DNA of 64,000 bases. Origin: Planctomycetota bacterium (GTDB taxonomy: Bacteria > Planctomycetota > UBA1135 > UBA2386). The position numbers and the translations under genes are program-made. The DNA is taken from positions 310,001 through 374,000 of the forward strand of contig JACKIC010000003.1 in the NCBI GenBank assembly GCA_020638655.1, read 5' to 3'. Shown here piece after piece: positions 25,228 through 34,567 of this stretch (position 1 is its first letter; each line of letters opens with the position of its first letter). Under the pieces are notes generated by a model. The model worked only from the letters and a program-made list of their open reading frames with translations. It was not told where the DNA came from and did not search any database.

Positions 25228-28200
25228 ATGCGAAATCGCCTCGTCCTCTCGGTGGTCGCGAGCGTCGTCCTGCACGCCGCGGCCCTCGCCCAAGCCCCGC
25301 GTCCCCTGACCCACGACGACTACGACCGCTGGCAGTCGCTGCGCGGCACCACCTACAGCCAGGACGGCAGCTGGGTGGCGTTCCAGATCGAACCCGCGTT
25401 CGGCGACGGCGTGCTCGAGATCCGCGAGGCGGCGGGCGACAAGGTCTACCGGCAGCCGCTCGCGAGCGGCGCGCGCTTCACGGCCGACGGCCGCTACGTG
25501 GTGTTCACGATCGGCAAGTCCAAGGTCGAGGAGCGCGACAAGAAGATCGCCGACCTGCGCAAGAAGGCCGCCGAGAAGAAGGCGGAGAAGAACGGGGAGA
25601 AGCCCGCCGAGAAGGCCGCGCCCGAGCGGTCGGCCGCAGCCGAGGCGCGCGCGCCCCAGGCGGTTTCGCCGGACGCGGTCGACGCGGCGGTGCGGGCGGC
25701 CCCGGCGGGCGCGGGCCCGGCGCCGGTGCGCCCGGCGAAGGCGGCGACTCCTCGCGCGATCGCGGCGAGGTCGCGGTGCTCGAACTCGCCACGGGCAACA
25801 TCGAGAAGCTCGGCAAGATCAAGGGCTTCACGGCCAGCGACGACCTGCCGGTGCTGCTCTACCAGCTCGACAAGCCCGAGCCCAAGAAGGGCGAGGCCAA
25901 GGAGGCGGGCGCCAAGGAGGAAGGCAAGGAGAACGAGGGCAAGGAGCCCGGCGGCAAGGAACCGGGTGGCAAGGAGCCCGAGAAGGGCGAGAAGGGCGAA
26001 GGCGAGTCGGCCGAGAAGGCGGAGCCTGCCGAGAAGCCTGTGGCCGAGAAGGCCGAGAAGAAGCCCGCCGCGAAGGTCGACCCGCTCGAGAAGAAGCGCC
26101 CCGAGGGCACCGAGCTGGTGCTGCGCGATCTGACCACGGGCAAGGAGCGCCGCTTCGCCGACGTCGTCGCCTACGGGCTGACGCGCGACGGCAAGAAGCT
26201 GTGGTTGCACACCTCGGCGAAGAAGCTCGCCGAAGGCGCGAGCTACGGCCTGTTCGTGATGACGATGCCCGACGGTGAGCTGCGCCAGGTCCACGACGGC
26301 GCGGTGCACATCGGCAACGTGACGTTCGATCGCGACGAGAAGGTCCTGGCGTTCACGAGCGACAAGGAGGACTTCGCCGCCGACAAGCCCAAGAGCGACC
26401 TCTACCTGTGGGAAGGCGGCGAGGGGCCTGCGCGGCGCGTCGCCTACGAGGGCGCGGCCGGCGTGCCCGCCGGCTTCCACGTGACCGGGCGCCCGTCGTT
26501 CTCACGCGACGGCTCGGTGCTCGACTTCGACGTCGTCGCCGCCGATGCCGAGGAGCCGCTGCCGATCCTGCCCGAGGACAAGGTGACCCTGGACCTGTGG
26601 CACTACCAGGACGGGCTGCTGCAGACGATGCAGCAGAAGCGCGGCAGCAGTGCCCGCAACCGCGCCCGCACCGCGGTCTACCACCGCGACCAGAACCGCA
26701 TCGTCGTGCTCGGCGACGACCGCGTCGAGTCGCTGCGCTTCGTCGGTCCCGACGGCTCGCGCATGATCGGCACCGACGGTGAGGAGTACGAGAAGGAGAT
26801 CCAGTGGGACGGCCGCTACAGCGACGTCTGGCTGGTCAACACGATCGACGGCTCGCGCACCAAGGTGCTCGAGAAGTACCGCGGCAACGTCAGCAACTCG
26901 CCGGGCGGCCGCTACCTCGTGTGGTTCGGCGACGATTACCACTGGTGGAGCTACGACATCGCCTCGGGCGAGCGCCGCGACCTCACCGGTCACCTGCAGG
27001 TCGCGTTCCACCGCGACGACGACGACCACCCGGCGCCCGATTCGGCGCACGGCCTCGCGGGCTGGACCGAAGGCGACGCGTTCGTGCTGCTCTACGACCA
27101 GTTCGACCTGTGGAAGGTCTCGCCCGCGACCGGCGAGGCGACCTGCGTGACCGACGGCTACGGCCGCGCCAACAACATGCAGCTGCGCATCCAGCGCCTG
27201 CCGAGCAAGGAGGATCGCGAGTACACCGAGGACGACCTGCTGCTCGCGGCGGTCGACTTCGACACCATGGCCGAGGGCCTGTTCAGCGACTCGCTGGTCG
27301 CCGCCGGCAAGCCGCACCGCCTCTACTACGCCGACAAGAACGTCAGCGGCGTGACCCGCCCGGTCGCCAGCACGCGGTTCTTCTTCAACCAGGGCACGTT
27401 CGCCGAGTATCCGGACCTGTGGACCGCGAACGCGGACTTCACCCAGCTGCGCAAGCTCAGCGACGCCAACCCGCAGCAGAAGGAGTACCGCTGGGGCAAC
27501 AGCGAGCTCGTCAGCTGGATCGACGCCGACGGCGAGACGCGCAAGGGCGTGTTGATCAAGCCCGACGGCTTCGACCCCAAGAAGCAGTACCCGATGATGG
27601 TCTACTTCTACGAGCGGCTGTCGCAGAACCTGCACAACTACGTGACGCCGGCGGCGGGCACCTCGCCGAACGCGGCCTACTACGTCAGCAACGGCTACCT
27701 GTGGTTCATGCCCGACATCCAGTACGAGATCGGCTACCCGGGCGCGTCGTGCGTCAAGTGCGTGGTCTCGGGCGTGCAGAGCCTGATCGCCAAGGGCTTC
27801 GTCGACCCCAAGGCGGTCGGCGCCGCGGGTCACAGCTGGGGCGGCTACCAGACCGCGTTCCTGGTGACGCGCACGCACATCTTCAAGGCCGTCGAGTCGG
27901 GCGCGCCGGTCAGCAACATGCTCTCGGCCTACGGTGGCATCCGCTACGGCACCGGCATGTCGCGGCAGTTCCAGTACGAGCAGACGCAGTCGCGCATCGG
28001 CGGCACGCCGTGGGAATACCCGCTGCGCTACTGGGAGAACTCGCCGATCCATTTTGCCGACAAGGTGCAGACGCCCGTGTTGATCCTGCACAACGACAAC
28101 GACGGCGCGGTGCCGTGGACGCAGGGCATCGAGTACTTCGTCGCGCTCAAGCGCCTGGGCAAGGAGGCCTACCTGTTCAACTACAACGGCGAGGACCACG

Positions 28201-29030
28201 GCCTGCGCAACAAGGCGAACATGAAGGACTGGACGCGGCGCATGAGCGAGTACTTCGACCACCACCTCAAGGGTGCGCCGGCGCCCAAGTGGATGAGCGA
28301 AGGCGTGCCCTACGCCGATCGCGAGCTCGAGAAGCTGCCCTACGCGCAGAGCTACATCGACGCCTACGTCAAGCCCGCGCCGCCCGAGGCCGTCGAGGCC
28401 AGCGCCGGCAAGGAGGCGGGCAAGGGTGAGAAGGCGGCCGAAGGCGGTGACGCTGCCGGCGCCGGGCCCAACGCGAGCGGCCAGAACGGTGGCCAGAACG
28501 GTGGCCAGAGCGGTGAAGGTCGCCGTCAGCCCCGCGGCGAAGGGCAGCGCACCGGCCGCCGTCGCGCCGCCGAGGCGCCGGCGCTCAAGGTCAAGATCGG
28601 CGAAGCCGTGCCGGACTTCGCCTGCGCCGACGAGGCCGGCAAGGTGCACAAGCCCGCCGACTACCGCGGCAAGAAGCTGCTGATCTGGTTCTACCCCAAG
28701 GCCGACACCCCCGGCTGCACCACCGAGGCCTGCGGTCTGCGCGACGAGTTCGCGGCCTTCAACGGCCGCGACGTGGCGATCCTCGGCGTGTCGTTCGACA
28801 ACGCCGCCGACAACGCCGCGTTCCGCAGCAAGCACTCGCTGCCGTTCCCGCTGCTGTGCGACACCGACCGCGCCGTGGGCGTGCTGTTCGGCGCCGCCGA
28901 CGACGCCTCGGCGGCGATGGCCCGCCGCATCGCCGTGCTCGTCGACGCCGACGGCAAGGTCGAGCAGGTGTGGCCGCGCGTCGACCCGCGCAACTTCGCG
29001 ACGACGGTGCTGACGAGCCTGCCGCAGTAG
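25228..29030 (+). CDS. S9 prolyl oligopeptidase fused to a peroxiredoxin; apparent frameshift near 25.7 kb
   Basis: Signal peptide (VLSVVASVVLHAAALAQ) and N-terminal propeller start at ATG 25228. Between about 25690 and 25760, in Gly/Pro/Ala-coding sequence, the coding frame moves back by one base, as if one base were missing; from DSSRDRGEVAVLELATGNIEK (about 25746) to 29030 it is continuous. A Lys/Glu-rich insert (about 25880-26090) interrupts the propeller. The catalytic domain has GHSWGGYQ (Ser codon 27834), the Asp in HNDNDGAVPW and His in NGEDHGLR, a full S9 triad. After a Gly/Gln-rich linker, residues from 28580 form a PrxQ/BCP-type peroxiredoxin (YPKADTPGCTTEACGLRD, both cysteines). 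Total about 1267 residues. It may degrade oxidised peptides in the periplasm, which is speculative. Confidence 0.85.
28479..28514 (+). repeat. Three 12-base tandem repeats in the peptidase-peroxiredoxin linker
   Basis: Three in-frame copies of GGCCAGAACGGT (the last with one change) encode Gly-Gln-Asn-Gly units in the flexible linker between the S9 and peroxiredoxin domains. Such repeats vary in copy number by slippage without shifting the frame. Confidence 0.8.
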
Positions 29031-29039
29031 GGCAGGCGC

Positions 29040-29927
29040 ATGCGGGCCGGAGGTTCCCTCTCGGGTCGGAGGATCGTTGGTCCCGCGGCTTCGGCGGTGC
29101 TGGCGGTTTGCGCATTTTCGTGGATGGCAGCCCATCACGAAGCGCCTCGACCGTCGCCGCCGGACTCCGCTGCAGAGAGTCTCGAGAGGGCACCCGATGC
29201 GACGCGGGACGCCATGCTCCATGGCGAAGTGGTCGAGGCCCTGCGTCAGGAGGCAGCCCCCTCGGGGGCGGGAGCCGAGGTCGAGGCCCACGGTCTTTCC
29301 CTCTCCACGGAGAGCGGCGAGAGGCGTCGATTGACACCGGCGGAGAAGGCGAAGGCGCTCCGGTTGGTGGGCCGTCTGCTGAGCGCTGCCGATGCGCCGT
29401 TCGCCTTGGAGGGCAAGGGGGAGTGGGAGCAGGTCGTGCACGTCGCGCAGAAGCTCAAGGACAGGGCCTTGCTGTCCGCCGTGGAGCGCGTGATCGACGA
29501 GGGCGGTTGTTTCCTGTCGAAGGGTGTCGACGGGAGCCTGCGCAACGGCGATGGCTGGCAGTACTGGAACGTCGACTTCCCGATGCGCGAAGGGGAGCGG
29601 CGATGGATGCAGACCCTGATCGTGCCCATCGACCTGGCCAGATTCCCGGACGTAGCCGATCGCAGGGTTCGCCTTGCGGCGATCCGCGACCAGCAGCGTG
29701 CCGACGAGGTGCTCGTTTGGAACTGCAGGCCCTTCGAAGAGCGTCGCGAGCTCGTCGAGCAGGCGCGGCGGGCTCGTGAGGAGTGCTCGGTCGTGGAGGG
29801 GCAGATGTCGTCGGTCGGCGATTCCGAAGCCAAGGCACGGCTCGGCCTGCGGCAACGTGAGCTGCTCACGATCATGTCGCGGGTGCCGAGGAAGTGCGAT
29901 CCACAGACGCTCGAGGCGAGTCCGTAG
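29040..29927 (+). CDS. Exported hypothetical protein
   Basis: The 295-residue protein begins nine bases after the peptidase stop. Its start is basic, then a hydrophobic segment (GPAASAVLAVCAFSWMAA), so it is exported or anchored. The mature part is mostly helical and charged, with EWEQVVHVAQKLKDRALLSAVERV, a central beta segment (DGWQYWNVDFPMREGERRW), and a C-terminal coiled stretch (EERRELVEQARRAREEC ... LGLRQRELLTIMSRVP). Four cysteines are spread through it. I do not recognise the family. Codon choice is looser than in the neighbours (more codons ending in A or T), which hints at later acquisition. It converges on the DUF4143 ATPase. Confidence 0.6.
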   Translation: MRAGGSLSGRRIVGPAASAVLAVCAFSWMAAHHEAPRPSPPDSAAESLERAPDATRDAMLHGEVVEALRQEAAPSGAGAEVEAHGLSLSTESGERRRLTPAEKAKALRLVGRLLSAADAPFALEGKGEWEQVVHVAQKLKDRALLSAVERVIDEGGCFLSKGVDGSLRNGDGWQYWNVDFPMREGERRWMQTLIVPIDLARFPDVADRRVRLAAIRDQQRADEVLVWNCRPFEERRELVEQARRAREECSVVEGQMSSVGDSEAKARLGLRQRELLTIMSRVPRKCDPQTLEASP

Positions 29928-29983
29928 CCGTCATGGCAGACCGCTACGGGCGCAGCGACACCGTGAGATCGGGCGAACCGTCA

Positions 29984-31369
29984 TCAATGACTCGCCGCAC
30001 GCGCCGCGAGCCGCAGCAACACCACCGCAGCCGGCAACACCGGCAGCTCCTCGTAGACAACCGAACGCGCGACGCGCGCGGCGATCAGCCCGCGTCCTCG
30101 GCGCCGGATCTCCTTGAGCTCCTCGGGGCGCAGCTGCGAGGACCATTTCACCTCGACGAGTTGCAGTTCGCGTCGCTCGTAGAAGGCGACGTCGATCTCG
30201 CCATCGGCCTTGATGTAGAAGCCTTCGCCGATGCGGGCGACGTGCGCGGCGAAGACCCCTTCGAGGTCACGCTGTAGTCGAGCGTCACTGGCCAGCTGAT
30301 CGTCTTCGCCGAGCCAGGACAGTGCTGCGCGGTGGATGAACGGATCCGCGAAGTAGACCTTTCGCGCCTTCTTCGGCGCTGGACGGCCGGTGTGCTCGAC
30401 GAGCGCCGGGACGATCTGCAACACGTCCATGCGCTCGAGGATCGTGAGGTAGTCGGCGACCGTCTTCGGGCTGTCGATCGACAGTTCTTTGGCGAACGCG
30501 TTCCAAGTCACTTGCGACGACTGGCGCCGGTGGATCCCCGTCAGCACCTCGCGCAGGTAGCGTTCGCTGCGGTCGAGCCGCAGCACGTCGCCGCGGATCC
30601 AGTCCGCGTACGTGCGGAACGTCGCCGTGGTGATCTCGCCGGTGCGAGCCAGGTCGTTGATCGCGGGCAGGAACCCACCGGTGAGGTGGTAGTCGCGCAG
30701 CTCCGCCTCCAGGCCTGCCACGAACGGCGACTCCACGACGGCCGCCGCGAGCGGTTCGCCGGAGCAGTGTCGTAGCTCGGTGGGATCGACGCGGCCGCGC
30801 AGGCCGCAGAACTCGAGGAAGGAGAGCGGTCGCAGGTGGAAGTCGACGACCTCGGCGGGGCCGCGGCGCCCGGGCAGTCGCTTGAGGCTGTCTTCGATCA
30901 GCATGCGATCCGATCCAGTCGCCAAGAGGAAACAGGTGTCGAGCTGGCCGGCATCGGCGAGGAACTTGACGACCCGGTCCCAACCCTCGACATAGGTGAC
31001 TTCGTCGAGCAGCAGCCAGCACCGCTCGCGCGCAGGGCACAACTCGGCCAGGAGGTCGGTGAGCACACGGCGCAGGTCTTCTGCGTCGACGAACGGCTCG
31101 CAGGTCACGTAGGCCAACCGCTCCGGCGCAGCGCCGGATGCGAGGCGGTCTGCGAGGAACTGCTTGCACAAGGTGCTCTTGCCTACTTGCCGCCCGCCGA
31201 CGAGGGTGTAGATGCCGGGGGTGTCGTGGGGTATCGCGTCGAGCAGAGCCGGCCGGAAGACGAGGGGCTGGCTGCGCATTCGCACCAACGTCGGATCGCG
31301 CTGCTCGAAAGAGGCAGCTCCCTGCCAGTGCAGGTTGTGCGGGAGAAGGCGGGGATCGGTGGGCGCCAT
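29984..31369 (-). CDS. AAA ATPase with DUF4143 and nuclease-like C-terminus
   Basis: A 461-residue ATPase of the AAA_14/DUF4143 group. Walker A is GGRQVGKS (residues 58-65) and Walker B LLLDEVTY (Asp122, Glu123), followed by sensor I (ATGSD). The second half is DUF4143: a winged-helix part with NAFAKELSIDSPKTVADYLTILERMDVLQIVPAL, then KVYFADPFIHR. The C-terminus has GEIDVAF...LQLVEVKWSS, the D...ExK spacing of a PD-(D/E)xK nuclease core, but no activity is implied. These proteins are widespread, often strain-specific and of unknown function. It stands alone, with an AT-richer upstream region at 31389-31492 as its likely promoter. Confidence 0.85.
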   Translation of the reverse strand: MAPTDPRLLPHNLHWQGAASFEQRDPTLVRMRSQPLVFRPALLDAIPHDTPGIYTLVGGRQVGKSTLCKQFLADRLASGAAPERLAYVTCEPFVDAEDLRRVLTDLLAELCPARERCWLLLDEVTYVEGWDRVVKFLADAGQLDTCFLLATGSDRMLIEDSLKRLPGRRGPAEVVDFHLRPLSFLEFCGLRGRVDPTELRHCSGEPLAAAVVESPFVAGLEAELRDYHLTGGFLPAINDLARTGEITTATFRTYADWIRGDVLRLDRSERYLREVLTGIHRRQSSQVTWNAFAKELSIDSPKTVADYLTILERMDVLQIVPALVEHTGRPAPKKARKVYFADPFIHRAALSWLGEDDQLASDARLQRDLEGVFAAHVARIGEGFYIKADGEIDVAFYERRELQLVEVKWSSQLRPEELKEIRRRGRGLIAARVARSVVYEELPVLPAAVVLLRLAARAASH

Positions 31370-31388
31370 GGCAGGTGACTATCGGAGG

Positions 31389-31492
31389 ATGCGCAAATTT
31401 GGGTAGTGATCATTACTTATTTTCGGATCGACCGGTCAGCCTACGTGAAGTAGGTTGGAAGCAGTTTGTAGTAAATGACTTAAGGATCTTGT
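31389..31492. promoter_or_regulatory. AT-rich promoter region with near-palindromic TGATCA site
   Basis: About 100 bases between the leftward ATPase (start 31369) and the rightward secreted-protein gene (start 31657) are clearly AT-richer than the rest of the window. They include an imperfect palindrome centred on TGATCA (31403-31416, GTAGTGATCATTAC, one mismatched pair) and a small CCTAC/GTAGG hairpin (31440-31454). Likely promoter or operator for one or both genes. No -35/-10 pair can be named with confidence. Confidence 0.4.
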
Positions 31493-31656
31493 GGCCCAAG
31501 GTGCTGCCCGTTGGCGGATCGTTCCACACCCCGTTCGCCTTCGCTGCACACCATGTCGCGCCGATCCAGGTTTGCGGCGATCAACCTTGGTTGCTGCCAA
31601 GGTGGTGCTGCCACTCCTGCGTGTGCGGTTCGCCGCCGGCTGCCGCTACCAGGGGC

Positions 31657-32766
31657 ATGAGCCAGATCCTCCTCCTCGCCCCTGCCGCCGCCGCGCTCCT
31701 CGTCGTGCTCGCCCCGGCCCAGTCCCTGGGCCTGCGCACGCACTACCGCCTGGCCTCGGCGGTGCTGAGCCAGCCCTCTTCGACCAACTATCTCAACCAC
31801 GACTCGGGGTGGGTCAGCGGGCCGGCGCTGCTGAGCGCCGACGCGAACGGCAACCAGTTCGGCGGGTGCTTCGCCAACGGCCTCTGCAACGTCTTCGCGT
31901 CCTATGGCGAACTGCGCGTGCTGGCCACCGGCAACGCCAGCTCGTGCGCGAGCGGCGGCATGGCCTTGGCGTTCGACGAGTGGAGCGGCGGCATGCCCAA
32001 GGCGCAGTTCCTCGACGTGCTGACAGTGCAGTCCGCGACGCTGCCGAACGGCACCCCGGTGCAGGTCGACCTCGCGATGGACTTCACCGGCAACGCGGGC
32101 GCCACGGGAACGAGCCCGTACGCCACGATCTGGGCGCGGCTGCTGGTCGGCGGTGGTCCCGTGCTGTCGGCCAGCGCGCCGGGCTACACCAGCGCGGTCG
32201 TCTCGACGACGGTGGGCGCCACGCTGTTCCTCAACGGCCAGCTTCGGGTCACCCTCGGCGACAACGCGCTGGCGGGCGGCTCCAGCTACTTCGCGGACCT
32301 GCGCGCCCAGTACGCGATCTCGACGACGACACCGGGCGTGACGCTCGCCGCGATGTCCGGTGGGAGCTACGGCAGCCTGGTCGCGCGCGCGGTCCCGTTC
32401 GGCTCGGGCTGCGGCGCCGCGCCGCCGGCGCTGGGCGCGACCCCGCCACAACTCGGCACGGCGTGCGCGCTCAACGTGAGCGGTGCACCGGCGGGCGCGC
32501 CGGTGCTGCTCGGCCTCTGCATCGGCGGCGTGACCCCGTCGCCGTCCGGTGCGTGCACGCTGTACATCGACCCGGTCGCGAGCGTGATCAGTTTCGCTGG
32601 CGTCGCGTCGCCGACCGGACAGCTGGCCAGCACGCTGGCGATCCCGCCGATCCCGCAGTTCGCCGGACTCTGGCTCACCTCGCAGGCCGCACCGCTCGTC
32701 ACCAACGGACCGTTCCTCGGCGCCGCGGAGCTCAGCAACGGCGTCATCTTGACCCTCGGGTGGTGA
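31657..32766 (+). CDS. Secreted low-complexity beta protein with lineage-type C-terminal domain
   Basis: A 369-residue exported protein: signal peptide LLAPAAAALLVVLAPAQS from ATG 31657, then a Gly/Ser/Ala/Thr-rich beta domain. The end, from FGSGCGAAPPALG through SGAPAGAPVLLGLCIGG and IPPIPQFAGLWLTSQAAPL to SNGVILTLGW, forms a separate module of about 110 residues. I know this kind of module from secreted proteins of high-GC planctomycetes, where it ends proteins with unrelated N-termini. It may serve surface attachment or sorting. No enzyme motif is visible. The 287 bases upstream hold no other gene apart from the AT-rich regulatory patch. Confidence 0.72.
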   Translation: MSQILLLAPAAAALLVVLAPAQSLGLRTHYRLASAVLSQPSSTNYLNHDSGWVSGPALLSADANGNQFGGCFANGLCNVFASYGELRVLATGNASSCASGGMALAFDEWSGGMPKAQFLDVLTVQSATLPNGTPVQVDLAMDFTGNAGATGTSPYATIWARLLVGGGPVLSASAPGYTSAVVSTTVGATLFLNGQLRVTLGDNALAGGSSYFADLRAQYAISTTTPGVTLAAMSGGSYGSLVARAVPFGSGCGAAPPALGATPPQLGTACALNVSGAPAGAPVLLGLCIGGVTPSPSGACTLYIDPVASVISFAGVASPTGQLASTLAIPPIPQFAGLWLTSQAAPLVTNGPFLGAAELSNGVILTLGW

Positions 32767-32848
32767 TGACGGGCCGGGCTCGTCGCGAGACTGGGGGGCT
32801 GCCCGGTGCTGGCACCCTGGCACCCGCGCGCTAGCCTTCGGCGCGAAG

Positions 32849-34567
32849 ATGCCGCGTCGATCCGTGTTCTGGGCGATCGCCCTCGTCGCCACGCTGGCCG
32901 GGGGCGTGCACGCGTGGTCGCTGCGCTGGACCTGCGACGACGCCTACATCTCGTTGCGCTACGCCGAGCACTTCGTGCAGGGACACGGGCTGGTGTTCAA
33001 CCTCGATCCGGCCGAGGCGCCCGTCGAGGGCTACACCAACTTCGCGTGGACGATGCTGCTCGCCACCGGCTACACGATCGGCATCACCGGCGACGCGATC
33101 GAGACCTGGGCGGCGGCGTGGGGGGTGCTGTTCCACGCCGGCACCGTGCTGCTGCTCGCGGCGCTCGCGTGGCGGGTCACCGGCGGCCGCGCGCGCGCGC
33201 CGATCGCGGCGTGCGGCTACGCGGCGCTGCACCACGGCGCGTCGCTGGCGCCCGCGGGGCTCGAGACGGCGATGTTCGTGCTGCTGACGCTGGCGCTGCT
33301 GCGTTTCGCGCTGTTCCTCAAGTGCGCGCGCGAGGCGTGGCTGGCGGGCTTCGTCGGCGTGCTGCTGGCGATGACGCGGCCCGATGGTGGTCTTTTGGTC
33401 GCGATCGTGGGGCTGTTCGTGCTGTGCGACGCGCGCCGGCGCGGCTCGTGGCGGCTGCTGCTCGGCTACTGCGCCCCGTTCGCCGCCGTGTTCGTGCCGT
33501 ACCTGCTGTGGCGCCACGCGTACTACGGCTACTGGGTGCCCAACACGTTCTACGCCAAGTCGGCCAACGATCCATATCCGGGGCAGGGGCTGCGCTACGT
33601 GTGGGAGTTCGGCAAGTGTTACTGGGCGCTGCTGCCGGCGCTGGTGGTGCCGTTCGCCTACGCGATCAAGAAGCCCGATCTGCTCGCGGGTGTGTCGCCG
33701 TTCCTGGGCCGCCGTCCGTTCGTCGCGGTGCTAGCGTTCGTGCTGCCGTACCTCGCGTTCGTGATCTGGGTCGGCGGCGACTTCATGTTCGCTCGCTTCC
33801 TGCTGCCGATCGTGCCGGTGTTGTTGCTGGCGCTGGACCTCGCCGCCAACCGCTGGAGCCGGACTGCGTGGCAGCCCGCGCTGGCTGTCGCGCTCGCGAT
33901 CGCGCTGCTGCTGCGCGTGCAGCCGACCTGGCTCGACGACTACGCCAACCCGCACGGCTTCTCCGACAACCGCGCGATCTCGGTGGCGCCGATCGCGCCC
34001 GGGGTGCCGATGACCCGCATCGAGGCGATGCGCCTCGCGGGCCACTATCTGCACGACGTCTTCGCGGGGCTGCCGGTGCGCATCGGCATCGCCGGCAGCC
34101 ACGCCAACCTCGCGCACCGCAGCGAGGTGCCCGTCGCGGTCGAGTGCGCGTCGGGGCTCACCGACGCCTACATCGCGCACCTGCCGCTGACGCACCGCGG
34201 CACCACCGGCCACGAGCGCGGCTATGGCGGCTACCTCGACTACCTCGTGAAGGAGCGCAAGCTGCACTTCATGTTCGAACTGTCGTTCCACACCGGGGAG
34301 ATCACCGACCGGTGGCGCGACATCGTCTTCCCGACGATCCCGGCGCGCCTGGTGACCTACGACCGACAGCTGCTCGCCGAGCTCAGGCGGCGCGATCCGA
34401 ACATCCGCTGCGTCGACTTCGAGGCGGTGCTCGACGACTACCTGGCGAACCTGCAGACCAAGGACCGGCCGCAGGTCGCGGCCGACTTCGAGGCGTTCAA
34501 GGCGTTCTACTTCGACGTCAACGACGACGCCGCGCGGCGCGCGCGGTTCGAGGCGTTCCTGCGATGA
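32849..34567 (+). CDS. GT-C glycosyltransferase, AftB-like, paralogue 1
   Basis: A 572-residue membrane protein with about ten helices to residue 350 and a large extracytoplasmic C-terminal domain. The first external loop has CDDAYISLRYAEHFVQGHGLVFN...VEGYTNF, the motif of GT-C transferases like mycobacterial AftB (lipid-linked arabinofuranosyl donor), where the paired aspartates are the catalytic/metal site. Other markers shared with its neighbour are TRPDGG, PNTFYAKS, YPGQG and WVGGDFMFARFLLP. It probably transfers a sugar from a polyprenyl-phosphate donor to a glycan or protein outside the membrane. The donor cannot be told. It is translationally coupled to its paralogue (ATGA overlap at 34564). 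Confidence 0.83.
   Translation: MPRRSVFWAIALVATLAGGVHAWSLRWTCDDAYISLRYAEHFVQGHGLVFNLDPAEAPVEGYTNFAWTMLLATGYTIGITGDAIETWAAAWGVLFHAGTVLLLAALAWRVTGGRARAPIAACGYAALHHGASLAPAGLETAMFVLLTLALLRFALFLKCAREAWLAGFVGVLLAMTRPDGGLLVAIVGLFVLCDARRRGSWRLLLGYCAPFAAVFVPYLLWRHAYYGYWVPNTFYAKSANDPYPGQGLRYVWEFGKCYWALLPALVVPFAYAIKKPDLLAGVSPFLGRRPFVAVLAFVLPYLAFVIWVGGDFMFARFLLPIVPVLLLALDLAANRWSRTAWQPALAVALAIALLLRVQPTWLDDYANPHGFSDNRAISVAPIAPGVPMTRIEAMRLAGHYLHDVFAGLPVRIGIAGSHANLAHRSEVPVAVECASGLTDAYIAHLPLTHRGTTGHERGYGGYLDYLVKERKLHFMFELSFHTGEITDRWRDIVFPTIPARLVTYDRQLLAELRRRDPNIRCVDFEAVLDDYLANLQTKDRPQVAADFEAFKAFYFDVNDDAARRARFEAFLR

Noticed and set aside
25880..26090. Repetitive AAGGAG-type tract considered as a repeat array
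   Set aside because: It is in-frame Lys/Glu/Gly low-complexity coding sequence in the peptidase propeller, not CRISPR or a mobile repeat.
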